Source of the DNA: Defluviitaleaceae bacterium
Lineage (GTDB): Bacteria; Bacillota; Clostridia; Lachnospirales; WRAX01
Length of the DNA: 64,000 nt
Assembly: GCA_009780415.1 (NCBI GenBank)
Contig: WRAC01000003.1
Span: 35,084 to 99,083 of the forward strand
Direction: 5' to 3'
Shown here: one piece after another, positions 16,680 to 25,597 of the stretch
Layout of the letters: each line of letters opens with the position of its first letter
Numbering within the stretch: the first letter of the stretch is position 1
Notes under the pieces: model-generated
What the model saw: the letters and a program-made list of their open reading frames with translations, nothing else
What the model was told of the DNA's origin: nothing
Databases searched by the model: none
Position numbers and translations under genes: made by a program

Positions 16680-18428
16680 TTGAAACTGTTATGGAGGGTG
16701 GCGAAGGAAGCCAAAAAGTACAAGGGGCTTCTCTTGCTGGGCGGTTTGTGTACGATAGCGCTAACGTTTTTGAACCTTACCGCTCCGAACCTTTTATCAC
16801 AAATTGTCGGTATCGTTGAAAGAGGCGCTGATGAGGACGGGGTAAGCGAAGCCGTAAGGCTTGCCCTGATGCTGTTGGCGCTGTATGCCGGGCGGGTTGT
16901 GTTCCGCTTTCTGGCAAGCTATATACCGCACGTTGCGGCCTGGAATCTGGTGCAGGACATCCGCATGAAGGTTTATAACCATATCCAGGGTTTTTCAATG
17001 AAATACTTCCACGATAAGCAAACCGGCGACCTGATGAGCAGGGTGGTTAACGACACCGCTACGTTCGAGGCGCTGTACGCCCATATCATACCCGAAACGG
17101 TGACAAACGCCGTTACTCTGATTGGCGTAACAGTCATCCTGTTTACAAGGAACCCGCGCCTAGCGCTTATGACATGCATACCCATACCTTTTATCCTCAT
17201 CGCGGGATGGATATTGATGAAAAAAGTCCGCCCCATGTTCCGGCAAATGCAAAAAGCCCTTGGGGGCTTGAATTCCCAACTGAAAGACAACTTTTCAGGC
17301 ATACAGGAAATACAGGCCTTTTGCCAGCAGGAAAACGAAAGCGGAAGGGTGCGTGAAAAAGCTAAGGACTTTACGTTTTTTATGCTTCGCGCCCTTAAAT
17401 ACTCCGCCGTGTTTCATCCTTCTGTTGAATTCCTGACGTCGCTCGGTACGGTTATTGTAATCGGTTACGGCGGATTTCTGGCGATAAACGACGGGATGAG
17501 CCTGCAAGACATCACGGCGTTCCTCTTTTACCTCGCGCTGTTTTACGCGCCCATAACAAGCCTCGCGAATCTGGTCGAAAGCGCGCAGTCCGCTATTGCG
17601 GGAACGGAGCGTGTTCTGGAGGTGCTGGATTACGAAGCGGAAATAGCCGACAAACCCGGCGCCGCAGACCTTCCGGCCGTTAAAGGCCATATAGTGTTCG
17701 ATAATGTTAGCTTTAATTACATAGATGATGTGCCTGTGCTTGAGAACATCAGTTTTGAGGCAAAGCCGGGGCAGACGGTGGCTCTTGTCGGCCCAACGGG
17801 TGTGGGCAAGACAACGATGATCCAGCTTGCCGCCCGGTTCTATGACCCCGTTCAAGGGATGATCCGTGTTGACGGGCAGGATTTACGTGACGTGACGCAA
17901 AATAGCCTGCGCGGGCAGATATCAATGGTCTTGCAAGATACGTTCCTTTTCAACGGCACAATCTCGGCAAACATAGCCTATGCGCGTCCTGCTGCGTCCG
18001 ACGATGAAATACGGAGCGCCGCCCGGACGGCAGGCATTTACGACGACATAATGGAAATGCCGGACGGCTTCAAAACCGAGGTGGGGGAACGCGGTATACG
18101 CCTTTCCGGCGGGCAAAAGCAGCGCGTAGCCATAGCGCGAGCCGTCCTGCGCGACGCGCCCATACTTATATTAGATGAGGCCACTGCCTCCGTCGATATG
18201 CAAACCGAAGCTCAGATTCAAAAGGCCATCCAAAACCTGAGCGGTTCACGTACCGTAATCGCCATCGCCCACCGCTTGTCCACCATAAAAAACGCCGACC
18301 TTATCTTAGTGCTGGCTGAAGGCAAAATCGTCCAGCGCGGCACCCATGACGAACTCGTCGCCCAGCCCGGCGTGTATCAGGATTTATGCAAGGTTCAGGA
18401 ACAGGGCGCTAGATTGGTTGGAGCATAG
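16680..18428 (+). CDS. ABC exporter, fused permease and ATPase (MsbA/LmrA type)
   Basis: 582 residues starting at TTG with GGAGGAG 6 bases upstream. Six transmembrane helices occupy about residues 15-300 (type IV exporter fold; the coupling region reads HDKQTGDLMSRVVNDT), followed by an ATPase domain with Walker [11 protein letters not shown]-loop, signature LSGGQKQRVAIARA, Walker B ILILDEATASVD and switch IAHRLST. All catalytic residues are present. A single half-transporter gene suggests a homodimer. Exported substrate is unknown: lipid, drug or peptide. It starts 19 bp after the second kinase and may be a target or component of the signalling locus. Confidence 0.92.
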   Translation: MKLLWRVAKEAKKYKGLLLLGGLCTIALTFLNLTAPNLLSQIVGIVERGADEDGVSEAVRLALMLLALYAGRVVFRFLASYIPHVAAWNLVQDIRMKVYNHIQGFSMKYFHDKQTGDLMSRVVNDTATFEALYAHIIPETVTNAVTLIGVTVILFTRNPRLALMTCIPIPFILIAGWILMKKVRPMFRQMQKALGGLNSQLKDNFSGIQEIQAFCQQENESGRVREKAKDFTFFMLRALKYSAVFHPSVEFLTSLGTVIVIGYGGFLAINDGMSLQDITAFLFYLALFYAPITSLANLVESAQSAIAGTERVLEVLDYEAEIADKPGAADLPAVKGHIVFDNVSFNYIDDVPVLENISFEAKPGQTVALVGPTGVGKTTMIQLAARFYDPVQGMIRVDGQDLRDVTQNSLRGQISMVLQDTFLFNGTISANIAYARPAASDDEIRSAARTAGIYDDIMEMPDGFKTEVGERGIRLSGGQKQRVAIARAVLRDAPILILDEATASVDMQTEAQIQKAIQNLSGSRTVIAIAHRLSTIKNADLILVLAEGKIVQRGTHDELVAQPGVYQDLCKVQEQGARLVGA

Positions 18429-18438
18429 GAGGAATCAT

Positions 18439-19266
18439 ATGTATTTCGCAATGGATGAGATAGGTTTTGAGAACATGGAAGAAATAATGAAAATAAGCAA
18501 TGAATCCGGTAAATGGAGATTTATCTACGATGCCGCCCGGACATACGGGTTTGACGGTATTCATATTACCCCGTCGCTGTATAAGAACTTTGGGGTTGAT
18601 TATCGCAATGTCCCCGAGTATTTCCGCGATTTTAAGCTCACGCTGCACTTAGGCGGGATACATTCAGTCACTTCGGAAAAAGAGTATGAAACGCTTGATG
18701 AGGAACTGGAAACCGGGTTTGAAATTGCCGCCGAATATGGAATGCATGATATTTCGATTCACCCGCCGTATTTGATTAGGCTGACGCAAGCGGAAAAGGA
18801 TTTATCTTATGAATTCTTCCATAAACTGGTATCAAAGTGGGTAAAAACGGCTGTTACAAGCGGTATTTCACTATCCTTGGAAACCCATGTCTACGGTAAA
18901 GCTTTTCTATTCGGCGGCTATGGTGAATTCGCAAATTTTGTTAATAACTACCCCGATTTGAGCGTGCTTATAGACATTTCGCATAATTATTACGATCCGC
19001 CGTATTCGGAAGATGAAATCATAGATTTTGCGGGACGTAACAATATAAAAGGATTGCACATAAGCGATGCCCTGCGGGATAAGGAGTATCAAGAAAGCCT
19101 GCATTTAGCGATAGGTGACGGCATAATTGATTTCCCGAGGCTTTTGAAGGGTTTTGAAAAATTCTTGGATCTGTACGGTGTTTTAGAAATAAAGGCAAAC
19201 AACGCGGGTATTCAAAAGAGTTTGAACTATTTGAAGGGGTTATGTAATGGACATCATCATATATAA
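18439..19266 (+). CDS. Sugar phosphate isomerase/epimerase-like TIM-barrel protein
   Basis: 275 residues of the xylose-isomerase-like TIM-barrel (AP_endonuc_2) superfamily. Four candidate metal ligands fall at strand ends in the expected order: Glu in SLSLETH, Asp in VLIDISH, His in GLHISD and Glu in VLEIKA. The ATG at 18439 follows GGAGG by 6 bases; longer in-frame starts would overlap the ABC exporter gene. The 3' end overlaps the next gene by 20 bp, which indicates translational coupling. Substrate unknown; the pairing with an amidohydrolase suggests a small-molecule salvage step rather than a role in signalling. Confidence 0.82.
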   Translation: MYFAMDEIGFENMEEIMKISNESGKWRFIYDAARTYGFDGIHITPSLYKNFGVDYRNVPEYFRDFKLTLHLGGIHSVTSEKEYETLDEELETGFEIAAEYGMHDISIHPPYLIRLTQAEKDLSYEFFHKLVSKWVKTAVTSGISLSLETHVYGKAFLFGGYGEFANFVNNYPDLSVLIDISHNYYDPPYSEDEIIDFAGRNNIKGLHISDALRDKEYQESLHLAIGDGIIDFPRLLKGFEKFLDLYGVLEIKANNAGIQKSLNYLKGLCNGHHHI

Positions 19267-20857
19267 TGGCGAAATACGTACGATGGATGGTAGCCGCCCG
19301 GTTGTTCAAGCCATCGGTATTAAGGATGGCCTTATAGCCTGTATTGGAGACGACAACGAGGTGCTGGCACGGAAAACGCCCGTTACGGAAATCATTGACG
19401 CGGGCGGGCGCTGCGTTATTCCGGGGCTGAATGATTCGCATATGCATTTGCTTGGTTACGCCGCCGGTAAAGACGGAGCGGATCTGACTTCGGCGCGTTC
19501 CATAGATGATATTATTACTATACTAAAAGCCCATATTTCCGCGAAATGTGTACCGGAGGGCACCGTTGTGACGGGCGGCGGCTTTAATGAAAATATGTTC
19601 GCGGATAAAAATTCCCCTTCCAGGCGCGAGCTGGATATGGCCTCGGACAAACATCCCATATGCATCGTCCGCGCCTGCCGCCATGTTTGCGTTGTTAACA
19701 GCCTGATGATAGAGCGTTCGGGCATACGTCCGGATATGGCGGTTGACGGCGGTGAGGTTTTGTTATATCCCGACGGGACGCTAAGCGGCGTGTTAACCGA
19801 AAACGCGATGGATTTGCCGAAAACCAATAAAGGGCCTATGCCAACCGAACGTATAAAGGAGCTGCTTAGGCTTGCCGCGCCGGGATTGGCGGCGGTTGGG
19901 ATAACCTCCGTGCAGACGGATGATTTTTATCCTATGTTTACAAAAGAAAATGTGATGGAAGCTTATACAAGCCTAGCTAGGGAAGGGGGGTTAACATTTC
20001 GCGTAACGGAGCAATGCCGCGCTTTTGATGTTGATGAATGCCGCGTTATTTTAAGCCTGCCCCAACCCATACCGGAGATTCAGCCAATGTTCCGGCTTGG
20101 GCCGGTTAAACTTTTCGCGGACGGTTCGCTTGGCGCGCGCACGGCTTTCATGCGGGAGGATTATCACGACGCTCCGGGCGTAAGGGGTGTCGCCATTTAT
20201 ACGCGGGCCGCCTTGAACGAGCTTGTCTGGCTTATCCATTCCGGCGGGAGGGATGCGGCGATCCATGCCATTGGCGATGGAACCATAAACATGGCGCTGG
20301 ATGCCATTGAATCGGCGCAAACAAAACATCCGCGCCCGGACGCCAGACACGGCATTGTCCACGCGCAAATTACCACGCCGGATTTGTTGGAACGCTTTAA
20401 AAGCTTGAAAGTAATGGCTTTTATCCAACCAATTTTCATACACGCAGACGCCCCGATTGCCGCGCGGCGCGTTGGAACCGAAAAAGCGGCGACCAGCTAC
20501 GCCTTTAAAACACTTTTAGATACCGGCGTTCATATCCCGACGGGTACCGATTGCCCGGTTGAGCCTTTTGACCCCTTTGATAATATTTATTGCGCCGTTA
20601 CAAGAAAAGGGCTGACTGGGGATCCGCCGGAGGGTTTCAACCCGGATCAGGCCCTGAGCGTAGAAGAAGCGGTCCGCGCCTACACAACCCACAGCGCATA
20701 CGCGTCGCGGGAGGAGCATGTGAAGGGTAAGCTGGTACCGGGTTTTTATGCCGACCTTGCAATTTTATCCCGCAACATTTTTGCGGTAAGCCCCGAAGCA
20801 ATCCCAGGCACGAAATCTGATATAACAATAGTTGGAGGGAAGATAATTACAAGGTAA
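19247..20857 (+). CDS. Amidohydrolase, YtcJ-like (Amidohydrolase_3)
   Basis: 536 residues. A small beta-sandwich start (IIYNGEIRTMDG...IGIKDGLIACIGDD) leads into the metal-dependent barrel: PGLNDSHMHLLG (HxH ligands), HGIVHAQIT, HAIGDGTINMALDA and TGTDCPVEPFDP (Asp). The C-terminal GKLVPGFYADLAILSRNIF closes the sandwich. Length suits the YtcJ-like group (about 520-550). Members hydrolyse amide bonds of varied small molecules; this substrate is unknown. It is the last gene of the plus-strand cluster and overlaps the convergent uxaA gene by 11 bp with no terminator between them. Confidence 0.88.
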   Translation: MDIIIYNGEIRTMDGSRPVVQAIGIKDGLIACIGDDNEVLARKTPVTEIIDAGGRCVIPGLNDSHMHLLGYAAGKDGADLTSARSIDDIITILKAHISAKCVPEGTVVTGGGFNENMFADKNSPSRRELDMASDKHPICIVRACRHVCVVNSLMIERSGIRPDMAVDGGEVLLYPDGTLSGVLTENAMDLPKTNKGPMPTERIKELLRLAAPGLAAVGITSVQTDDFYPMFTKENVMEAYTSLAREGGLTFRVTEQCRAFDVDECRVILSLPQPIPEIQPMFRLGPVKLFADGSLGARTAFMREDYHDAPGVRGVAIYTRAALNELVWLIHSGGRDAAIHAIGDGTINMALDAIESAQTKHPRPDARHGIVHAQITTPDLLERFKSLKVMAFIQPIFIHADAPIAARRVGTEKAATSYAFKTLLDTGVHIPTGTDCPVEPFDPFDNIYCAVTRKGLTGDPPEGFNPDQALSVEEAVRAYTTHSAYASREEHVKGKLVPGFYADLAILSRNIFAVSPEAIPGTKSDITIVGGKIITR

Positions 20858-22277
20858 CCCCGTTTTTGAAGATTGCCATGTCACGTATCCCGTTTTGCTC
20901 GGTTTTTGTCTGCTCTTCCCCATTTGCGAGGCGTATGACGTATTTGTAAAAGCGTTCCGCCATGATTTCCATGGTTTCGCCTGAGATAAGCGGCCCCGCG
21001 TCAAAATCAATCCAATTGCGTTTTTTATCGTATAACGGCGTGTTTGATGAAATTTTAACGGTTGGCACGGGCGAACCGAAAGGCGTGCCGCGCCCCGTCG
21101 TAAACAGCACCAAATGCGCCCCGCTTGCCGCCAGCGCCGTTGCGGCAACCAGATCATTGCCCGGCGATTCAAGCAGGTTCAAGCCCTTTACGGTTAAAGC
21201 CGCGCCATAGGGCAAGACATCTACAACATCGGCTGTTCCGGCCTTTTGGGTACAACCCAGCGATTTATCCTCAAGGGTTGAAATGCCGCCGTCCTTATTT
21301 CCCGGCGACGGATTTTCGTAAACGGGTAAGCCGTGATTTGCGTAATAGGCCTTAAAACCGTTTATCATGGCAACGGTCTTATTAAAAATCTCTTCGTTAA
21401 CACAACGGTCCATCAAGATTGTTTCCGCGCCGAACATTTCCGGCACCTCGGTCAATATGGCCGAGCCGCCTTCGGCGATCAAGATATCGGAAAACGCGCC
21501 GGTAAGCGGGTTGGCGGTGATACCGGAAAGACCGTCGCTGCCGCCGCATTTCAAACCGATGACAAGCTCGGATGTTGGGACGGGTTCGCGTTTATCAGCT
21601 GCTGCCGCTTTAATCAATTCCCCAATCAGAGCAAGAGCGGCGGCTTCCTCGTCCTCATGATCCTGACAAACAAGGAATTTCACGCGGTTCCGGTCAACAT
21701 CGCCAAGCATTTCCATCATCCCGTCCATACAGTTGTTTTCGCAGCCCAACCCCAGAACCAGCGCACCTCCGGCGTTCGGATGCTTCACCAGCCCGCACAG
21801 CGCCTTTTTTGTCGTTTCATGGTCATCGGCAAGCTGTGAGCAGCCCAAGGGATGCGGAAAGGCGTAGCAGCCCTGAACGCTGCCGTATAGCATGGCTTCC
21901 GCTTTTCTGACAACCGACGCGGCTGTGCCGTTCACGCATCCGACCGTCGGGATTATCCAAATTTCATTCCGTATACCGACTTTTCCATTAGCGCGCTTGA
22001 AACCCATAAATATTCCGGGTTCGCGCGGCGCGAGCTTTGAGGGTTTTGGGTTGTATGTATACTCCAATTCCCCGGCAAGTTTTGTTTTGATGTTGTGGAT
22101 ATGCACTTTTTCACCGGATTTTATGGTCATTATGGCAAGGCCTATGGGATAGCCGTATTTTATTACGTTTTCGCCCGGAGGAATGTCGGCAAGGGCGGTT
22201 TTATGCCCGAAATCAGGGTCGCCGGGCTTGATGTTTACCGCTACGTTGTCATTTTCGTGGAGCTTTATGAAGTCCAA
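20847..22277 (-). CDS. uxaA: Altronate dehydratase
   Basis: About 476 residues. An N-terminal SAF domain (LDFIKLHENDNVAVNIKPGD through YGYPIGLAIMTIKSGEKVH) and the large UxaA/GarD domain (MGFKRANGKVGIRNEIWIIPTVGCVN; HPLGCSQL; LGLGCENN; GLKCGGSDGLSGITANP; STLEDKSLGCTQKAG). It dehydrates D-altronate to 2-keto-3-deoxygluconate. I place the start at the TTG at 22277: GGAGGG lies 7 bases before it and the residues after it match the family's usual N-terminus; a TTG at 22298 lacks a site. The start overlaps uxaB by 13 bp. It is the last gene of the uronate operon. Confidence 0.92.
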   Translation of the reverse strand: MDFIKLHENDNVAVNIKPGDPDFGHKTALADIPPGENVIKYGYPIGLAIMTIKSGEKVHIHNIKTKLAGELEYTYNPKPSKLAPREPGIFMGFKRANGKVGIRNEIWIIPTVGCVNGTAASVVRKAEAMLYGSVQGCYAFPHPLGCSQLADDHETTKKALCGLVKHPNAGGALVLGLGCENNCMDGMMEMLGDVDRNRVKFLVCQDHEDEEAAALALIGELIKAAAADKREPVPTSELVIGLKCGGSDGLSGITANPLTGAFSDILIAEGGSAILTEVPEMFGAETILMDRCVNEEIFNKTVAMINGFKAYYANHGLPVYENPSPGNKDGGISTLEDKSLGCTQKAGTADVVDVLPYGAALTVKGLNLLESPGNDLVAATALAASGAHLVLFTTGRGTPFGSPVPTVKISSNTPLYDKKRNWIDFDAGPLISGETMEIMAERFYKYVIRLANGEEQTKTEQNGIRDMAIFKNGVTL

Positions 22278-23725
22278 GGCTTTACCCTCCAAATCCAAGG
22301 CTTTGCGGTCTCCATCTCTACGGCCTTACGCATACCATGCTGTATTATGCTTTCCAAAGATACCGATACGGTTTCCATCAAACCGGGTATCTGTGTTAAA
22401 TCCTCTCCCCAAAAATCGGCGCGCAGCAGGCATTCGCGCGTTAAATCGCTTGGCGTAAGGCCTGCGTTTTCCTTGAAAAAATTTAAGACGGCTTCATCAT
22501 CCCGCAGTTCGTAATCGCCGCCCATATAAAAGCGGAGCAGAGCCGCAAGGGAAAAACACAGGGTTTGAGGCAATTCGCCGTATTGCTCATATGTTTCTAA
22601 AATCGTCGGAAGTACTCGCGCGCGGAATTTTGACACCGAATTTAAGGCGATGGACAACAGATTATGTCTTATATAGGGGTTTTCAAACCGTTCGAATACA
22701 GAACCGCTGAACCACCAGGACTCCTTTGCCGGAAGCGGTACCGTGGGTGCAAGCTCCGTAAGGGAAGCCTTCGCCAAAAAACCGCGGAATGTCAAGTCCT
22801 TCATCATCTCGCCGACGGTTCTGATACCGGAAAGGTACGCCGCCAGAACGCTTGACGTATGCGCCCCGTTCAGCAGGCGAACCTTGCGCTCGCGATAAGG
22901 TTTCAGATCCTTTGTAAAGATTACGGGAATTCCGGCCTTATCCATCGGGAACTCCGCCGCCACAGCCTCGGGATATTCGCATTCTATAACCCAAAGCGCG
23001 AAAGGCTCGCCCGCGGCAATTAGCTTGTCCGTATAACCCCATTCGGCTTCCAGCGCCGCCGCCTCATCAGCGGGATAACCCGTAACGATGCGGTCAACCA
23101 GCGTGTTGCAAAAAATATTGGCTTCGTTCAGCCATTTCTTAAAAGCGCTCGGCAAGTTCCACCGCTCGGCGTGTTTTAGGCAGCACTCCAGCAATTTTTC
23201 GCCGTTTTTGTCTATAAGCTCAACGGGCAGGATAATCAAGCCCTTATCAAATGCGCCGTTAAAAGCTGTGAAGCGTTCGTACAGGAATTTTGTCAGCTTA
23301 CCCGGGAAGCTTGAGGGCGGCGACATTTCCAGCGTGTCGTTTTCATCGTAAACTATGCCCGCCTCGGTGGTATTCGATACGATAAAGCGAAGCTCCGGCG
23401 TTTTAGCGAAAGCGGCGTATGCTTCGTATTCGCCGTACGCGTCCGTCGCTCCGTTTATACAGGTTATTACGCGTTTTTCCTGGGCAGGCTCCGCGTTATC
23501 TATACCGCGCAAAAGGACTGTGTATACGCAGTCCTGAGCTTTAAACGCGTCCAAATCACCGCTTTGAATGGGTTTTATTATCTGTACGCTTGAGTTGAAC
23601 AAACCTTTTTCATTTGCTTTATCAACCACATAATCCACAAAAGCGCGCAAAAAATTGCCTTCACCATATTGCAGAATTCTCACGGGACGGGGAGTTTTGG
23701 TTATTGTGTAATTCACAGGCTTCAT
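22265..23725 (-). CDS. uxaB: Tagaturonate reductase
   Basis: 486 residues of the mannitol dehydrogenase superfamily. VRILQYGEGNFLRAFVDYVVDK is the N-terminal dinucleotide-binding block typical of UxaB; LLNGAHTSSVLAAYLSG and the Lys/Asn/His catalytic region (DLKPYRERKVRLLNGAHT) are present. It reduces D-tagaturonate to D-altronate with NADH in galacturonate breakdown. Its ATG overlaps the stop of kdgK by 4 bp (ATGA), so translation is probably coupled. The upstream isomerase UxaC is not in this window. Confidence 0.93.
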   Translation of the reverse strand: MKPVNYTITKTPRPVRILQYGEGNFLRAFVDYVVDKANEKGLFNSSVQIIKPIQSGDLDAFKAQDCVYTVLLRGIDNAEPAQEKRVITCINGATDAYGEYEAYAAFAKTPELRFIVSNTTEAGIVYDENDTLEMSPPSSFPGKLTKFLYERFTAFNGAFDKGLIILPVELIDKNGEKLLECCLKHAERWNLPSAFKKWLNEANIFCNTLVDRIVTGYPADEAAALEAEWGYTDKLIAAGEPFALWVIECEYPEAVAAEFPMDKAGIPVIFTKDLKPYRERKVRLLNGAHTSSVLAAYLSGIRTVGEMMKDLTFRGFLAKASLTELAPTVPLPAKESWWFSGSVFERFENPYIRHNLLSIALNSVSKFRARVLPTILETYEQYGELPQTLCFSLAALLRFYMGGDYELRDDEAVLNFFKENAGLTPSDLTRECLLRADFWGEDLTQIPGLMETVSVSLESIIQHGMRKAVEMETAKPWIWRVKPWTS

Positions 23726-24810
23726 CGCTGTACCCTCGCGCCGCCGCCTTTCATCAGGGCTTCCACCTCTTTTTGTGAAGCCATGGAGGTATCGCCCGGC
23801 GTCGTCATTGCCAGCGCGCCGTGGCAGATGCCGTAATTTAAGGCTGTTTGCGGGTCTTTGCCCGTCAGCAGGCCGTAAATTAACCCGCTGGCAAAACTGT
23901 CGCCGCCGCCGACCCGGTCAAGTATCTCCATACCGTTAAATTCAAGGCCGGTGAAAATTTGCCCGCCGGCGAAGCAAAGGGCCGTCCAGTCGTTATCGGT
24001 TGCAGACCTGACTGTTCGCAGCGTGCTTGCGATCACCTTAAAATTGGGGTACGCCGCGGCTACCGTACGAAGCATGTTTTTATAGCCGGATATGTCGAGA
24101 TGGCTGAGGTTCTCCGTGTTTCCGGGAATCTCAAACCCCAAGCAGGCGATAAAATCTTCTTCGTTGCCAAGCATAACGTCAACATATTTCGCTATTTCCT
24201 TGTTGACCTCCTGCGCCTTGGCGTGACCGCCGATACCGTCCCAAAGGGAAGGCCGGTAATTAAGGTCGTAACTGACGATGGTTCCATGTTTTTTAGCGCA
24301 TTTAGCGGCTTCCAGAGCGATTTCCGCCGTAGTTTCGGAGAGCGCGGCAAAAATCCCGCCTGTATGCAGCCATTTCACGCCGCATTTACCGAAGATATAC
24401 TCCCAATCTATATCGCCGGGCTTTAGTTTTGAAACGGCGGTGTTTGCCCTGTCGCTTACGCCTACCGCGCCGCGTACGCCAAAGCCGCGTTCAGTGAAAT
24501 TCAAACCGTTGCGGGCGCTGCGGCCTATGCCGTCATAAGGCAGCCATTTGATAAACCTTGTATCCACACCGCCTTGTAAAATAAAATCCTCAACCAGCCG
24601 CCCTATGTCATTGTCGGTGAAGGCCGTGACCACGGCGGTGTTCAGCCGGAAACATTTGCGCAGTCCGCGCGCCACGTTGTATTCGCCGCCGCCTTCCCAC
24701 GCGGTGAATGAGCGCGCGGTGCGGATCCTGCCCTCACCGGGGTCAAGGCGCAGCATAACCTCTCCCAGCGATATTTGGTCAAACATGCAATTTTGCTTTA
24801 TGTTCAGCAT
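23722..24810 (-). CDS. kdgK: 2-Dehydro-3-deoxygluconokinase (PfkB family)
   Basis: 362 residues. LGEVMLRLDPGEGRIRTARSF and WEGGGEYNVARGLRK form the N-terminal sugar site of KdgK-type PfkB kinases; VGGGDSFASGLIYGL carries the anion hole and catalytic Asp. It phosphorylates 2-keto-3-deoxygluconate to KDPG. The ATG at 24810 has GGGGA 5 bases upstream. It sits between kduD, which produces KDG, and uxaB, giving both uronate branches a common next step. Confidence 0.92.
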   Translation of the reverse strand: MLNIKQNCMFDQISLGEVMLRLDPGEGRIRTARSFTAWEGGGEYNVARGLRKCFRLNTAVVTAFTDNDIGRLVEDFILQGGVDTRFIKWLPYDGIGRSARNGLNFTERGFGVRGAVGVSDRANTAVSKLKPGDIDWEYIFGKCGVKWLHTGGIFAALSETTAEIALEAAKCAKKHGTIVSYDLNYRPSLWDGIGGHAKAQEVNKEIAKYVDVMLGNEEDFIACLGFEIPGNTENLSHLDISGYKNMLRTVAAAYPNFKVIASTLRTVRSATDNDWTALCFAGGQIFTGLEFNGMEILDRVGGGDSFASGLIYGLLTGKDPQTALNYGICHGALAMTTPGDTSMASQKEVEALMKGGGARVQR

Positions 24811-24820
24811 AAAATCCCCT

Positions 24821-25597
24821 TTATGGCATTTTTCCGATATACGCCAGAATACCGCCGTCTACGTATAAAATATGCCCGTTAACAAAATCGGAGGCGGCGG
24901 AAGCCAAAAAGACCGCCGGGCCTTTCAGATCGTCGGTTTTGCCCCAGCGCCCCGCTGGAGTCTTTGAAATGATAAAGCTGTTGAACGGATGCCCCGGTTC
25001 GCGCAGGGGCGCGGTTTGCGGCGTTTCGATATAACCCGGGCCAATGCCGTTGCACTGGATGTTTTGCCCGCCGAACTCGCTGGCTATGTTCTTTGTCAGC
25101 ATCTTCAAGCCGCCCTTCGCCGCCGCGTAAGCGGAAACAGTTTCGCGCCCCAGCTCCGACATCATGCTGCATATGTTGATGATTTTGCCGCCGCCCTTGG
25201 CAATCATCGATGGGATAACCGCTTTTGCCATAATAAACGGAGCGTTCAAGTCAACGTCGATAACCTTGCGGAAATCCTCAGCGCTCATCTCGGTCATGGG
25301 CACGCGCTTGATAATCCCGGCGTTGTTAACCAGAATGTCAATAACGCCGACTTCCTTTTCAATCTGCTTGACCATCGCCTGAACGCCGGGCTCGTCGGTA
25401 ACATCGCAGACATAGCCGTGAGCCTCTATCCCGGCCTCACTGTAAGCCGCCAGGCCTTTATCGACAAGTTCTTGGTTTATATCATTGAAAACAATCCCGG
25501 CCCCGGCTTCCGCCAAAGCCTGCGCAATGGCGAATCCAATGCCGTAGCTGCCGCCGGTGACCAGCGCGGTTTTACCCTTTAAGCAAAAAATATCCAT
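24821..25597 (-). CDS. kduD: 2-Deoxy-D-gluconate 3-dehydrogenase / gluconate 5-dehydrogenase-type SDR
   Basis: 258 residues, classical short-chain dehydrogenase: TGGSYGIG coenzyme site, NNAG at about 91, catalytic Ser in ICSMMSELG, YAAAK (Tyr-x3-Lys), and GPGYIETP. By position directly after kduI it should reduce 2,5-diketo-3-deoxygluconate to KDG (KduD). The sequence also resembles gluconate 5-dehydrogenases (IdnO/Gno), which cannot be excluded by reading alone. The ATG follows the kduI stop directly and AGTTG is the only weak site, so coupling to kduI translation is likely. Confidence 0.85.
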   Translation of the reverse strand: MDIFCLKGKTALVTGGSYGIGFAIAQALAEAGAGIVFNDINQELVDKGLAAYSEAGIEAHGYVCDVTDEPGVQAMVKQIEKEVGVIDILVNNAGIIKRVPMTEMSAEDFRKVIDVDLNAPFIMAKAVIPSMIAKGGGKIINICSMMSELGRETVSAYAAAKGGLKMLTKNIASEFGGQNIQCNGIGPGYIETPQTAPLREPGHPFNSFIISKTPAGRWGKTDDLKGPAVFLASAASDFVNGHILYVDGGILAYIGKMP

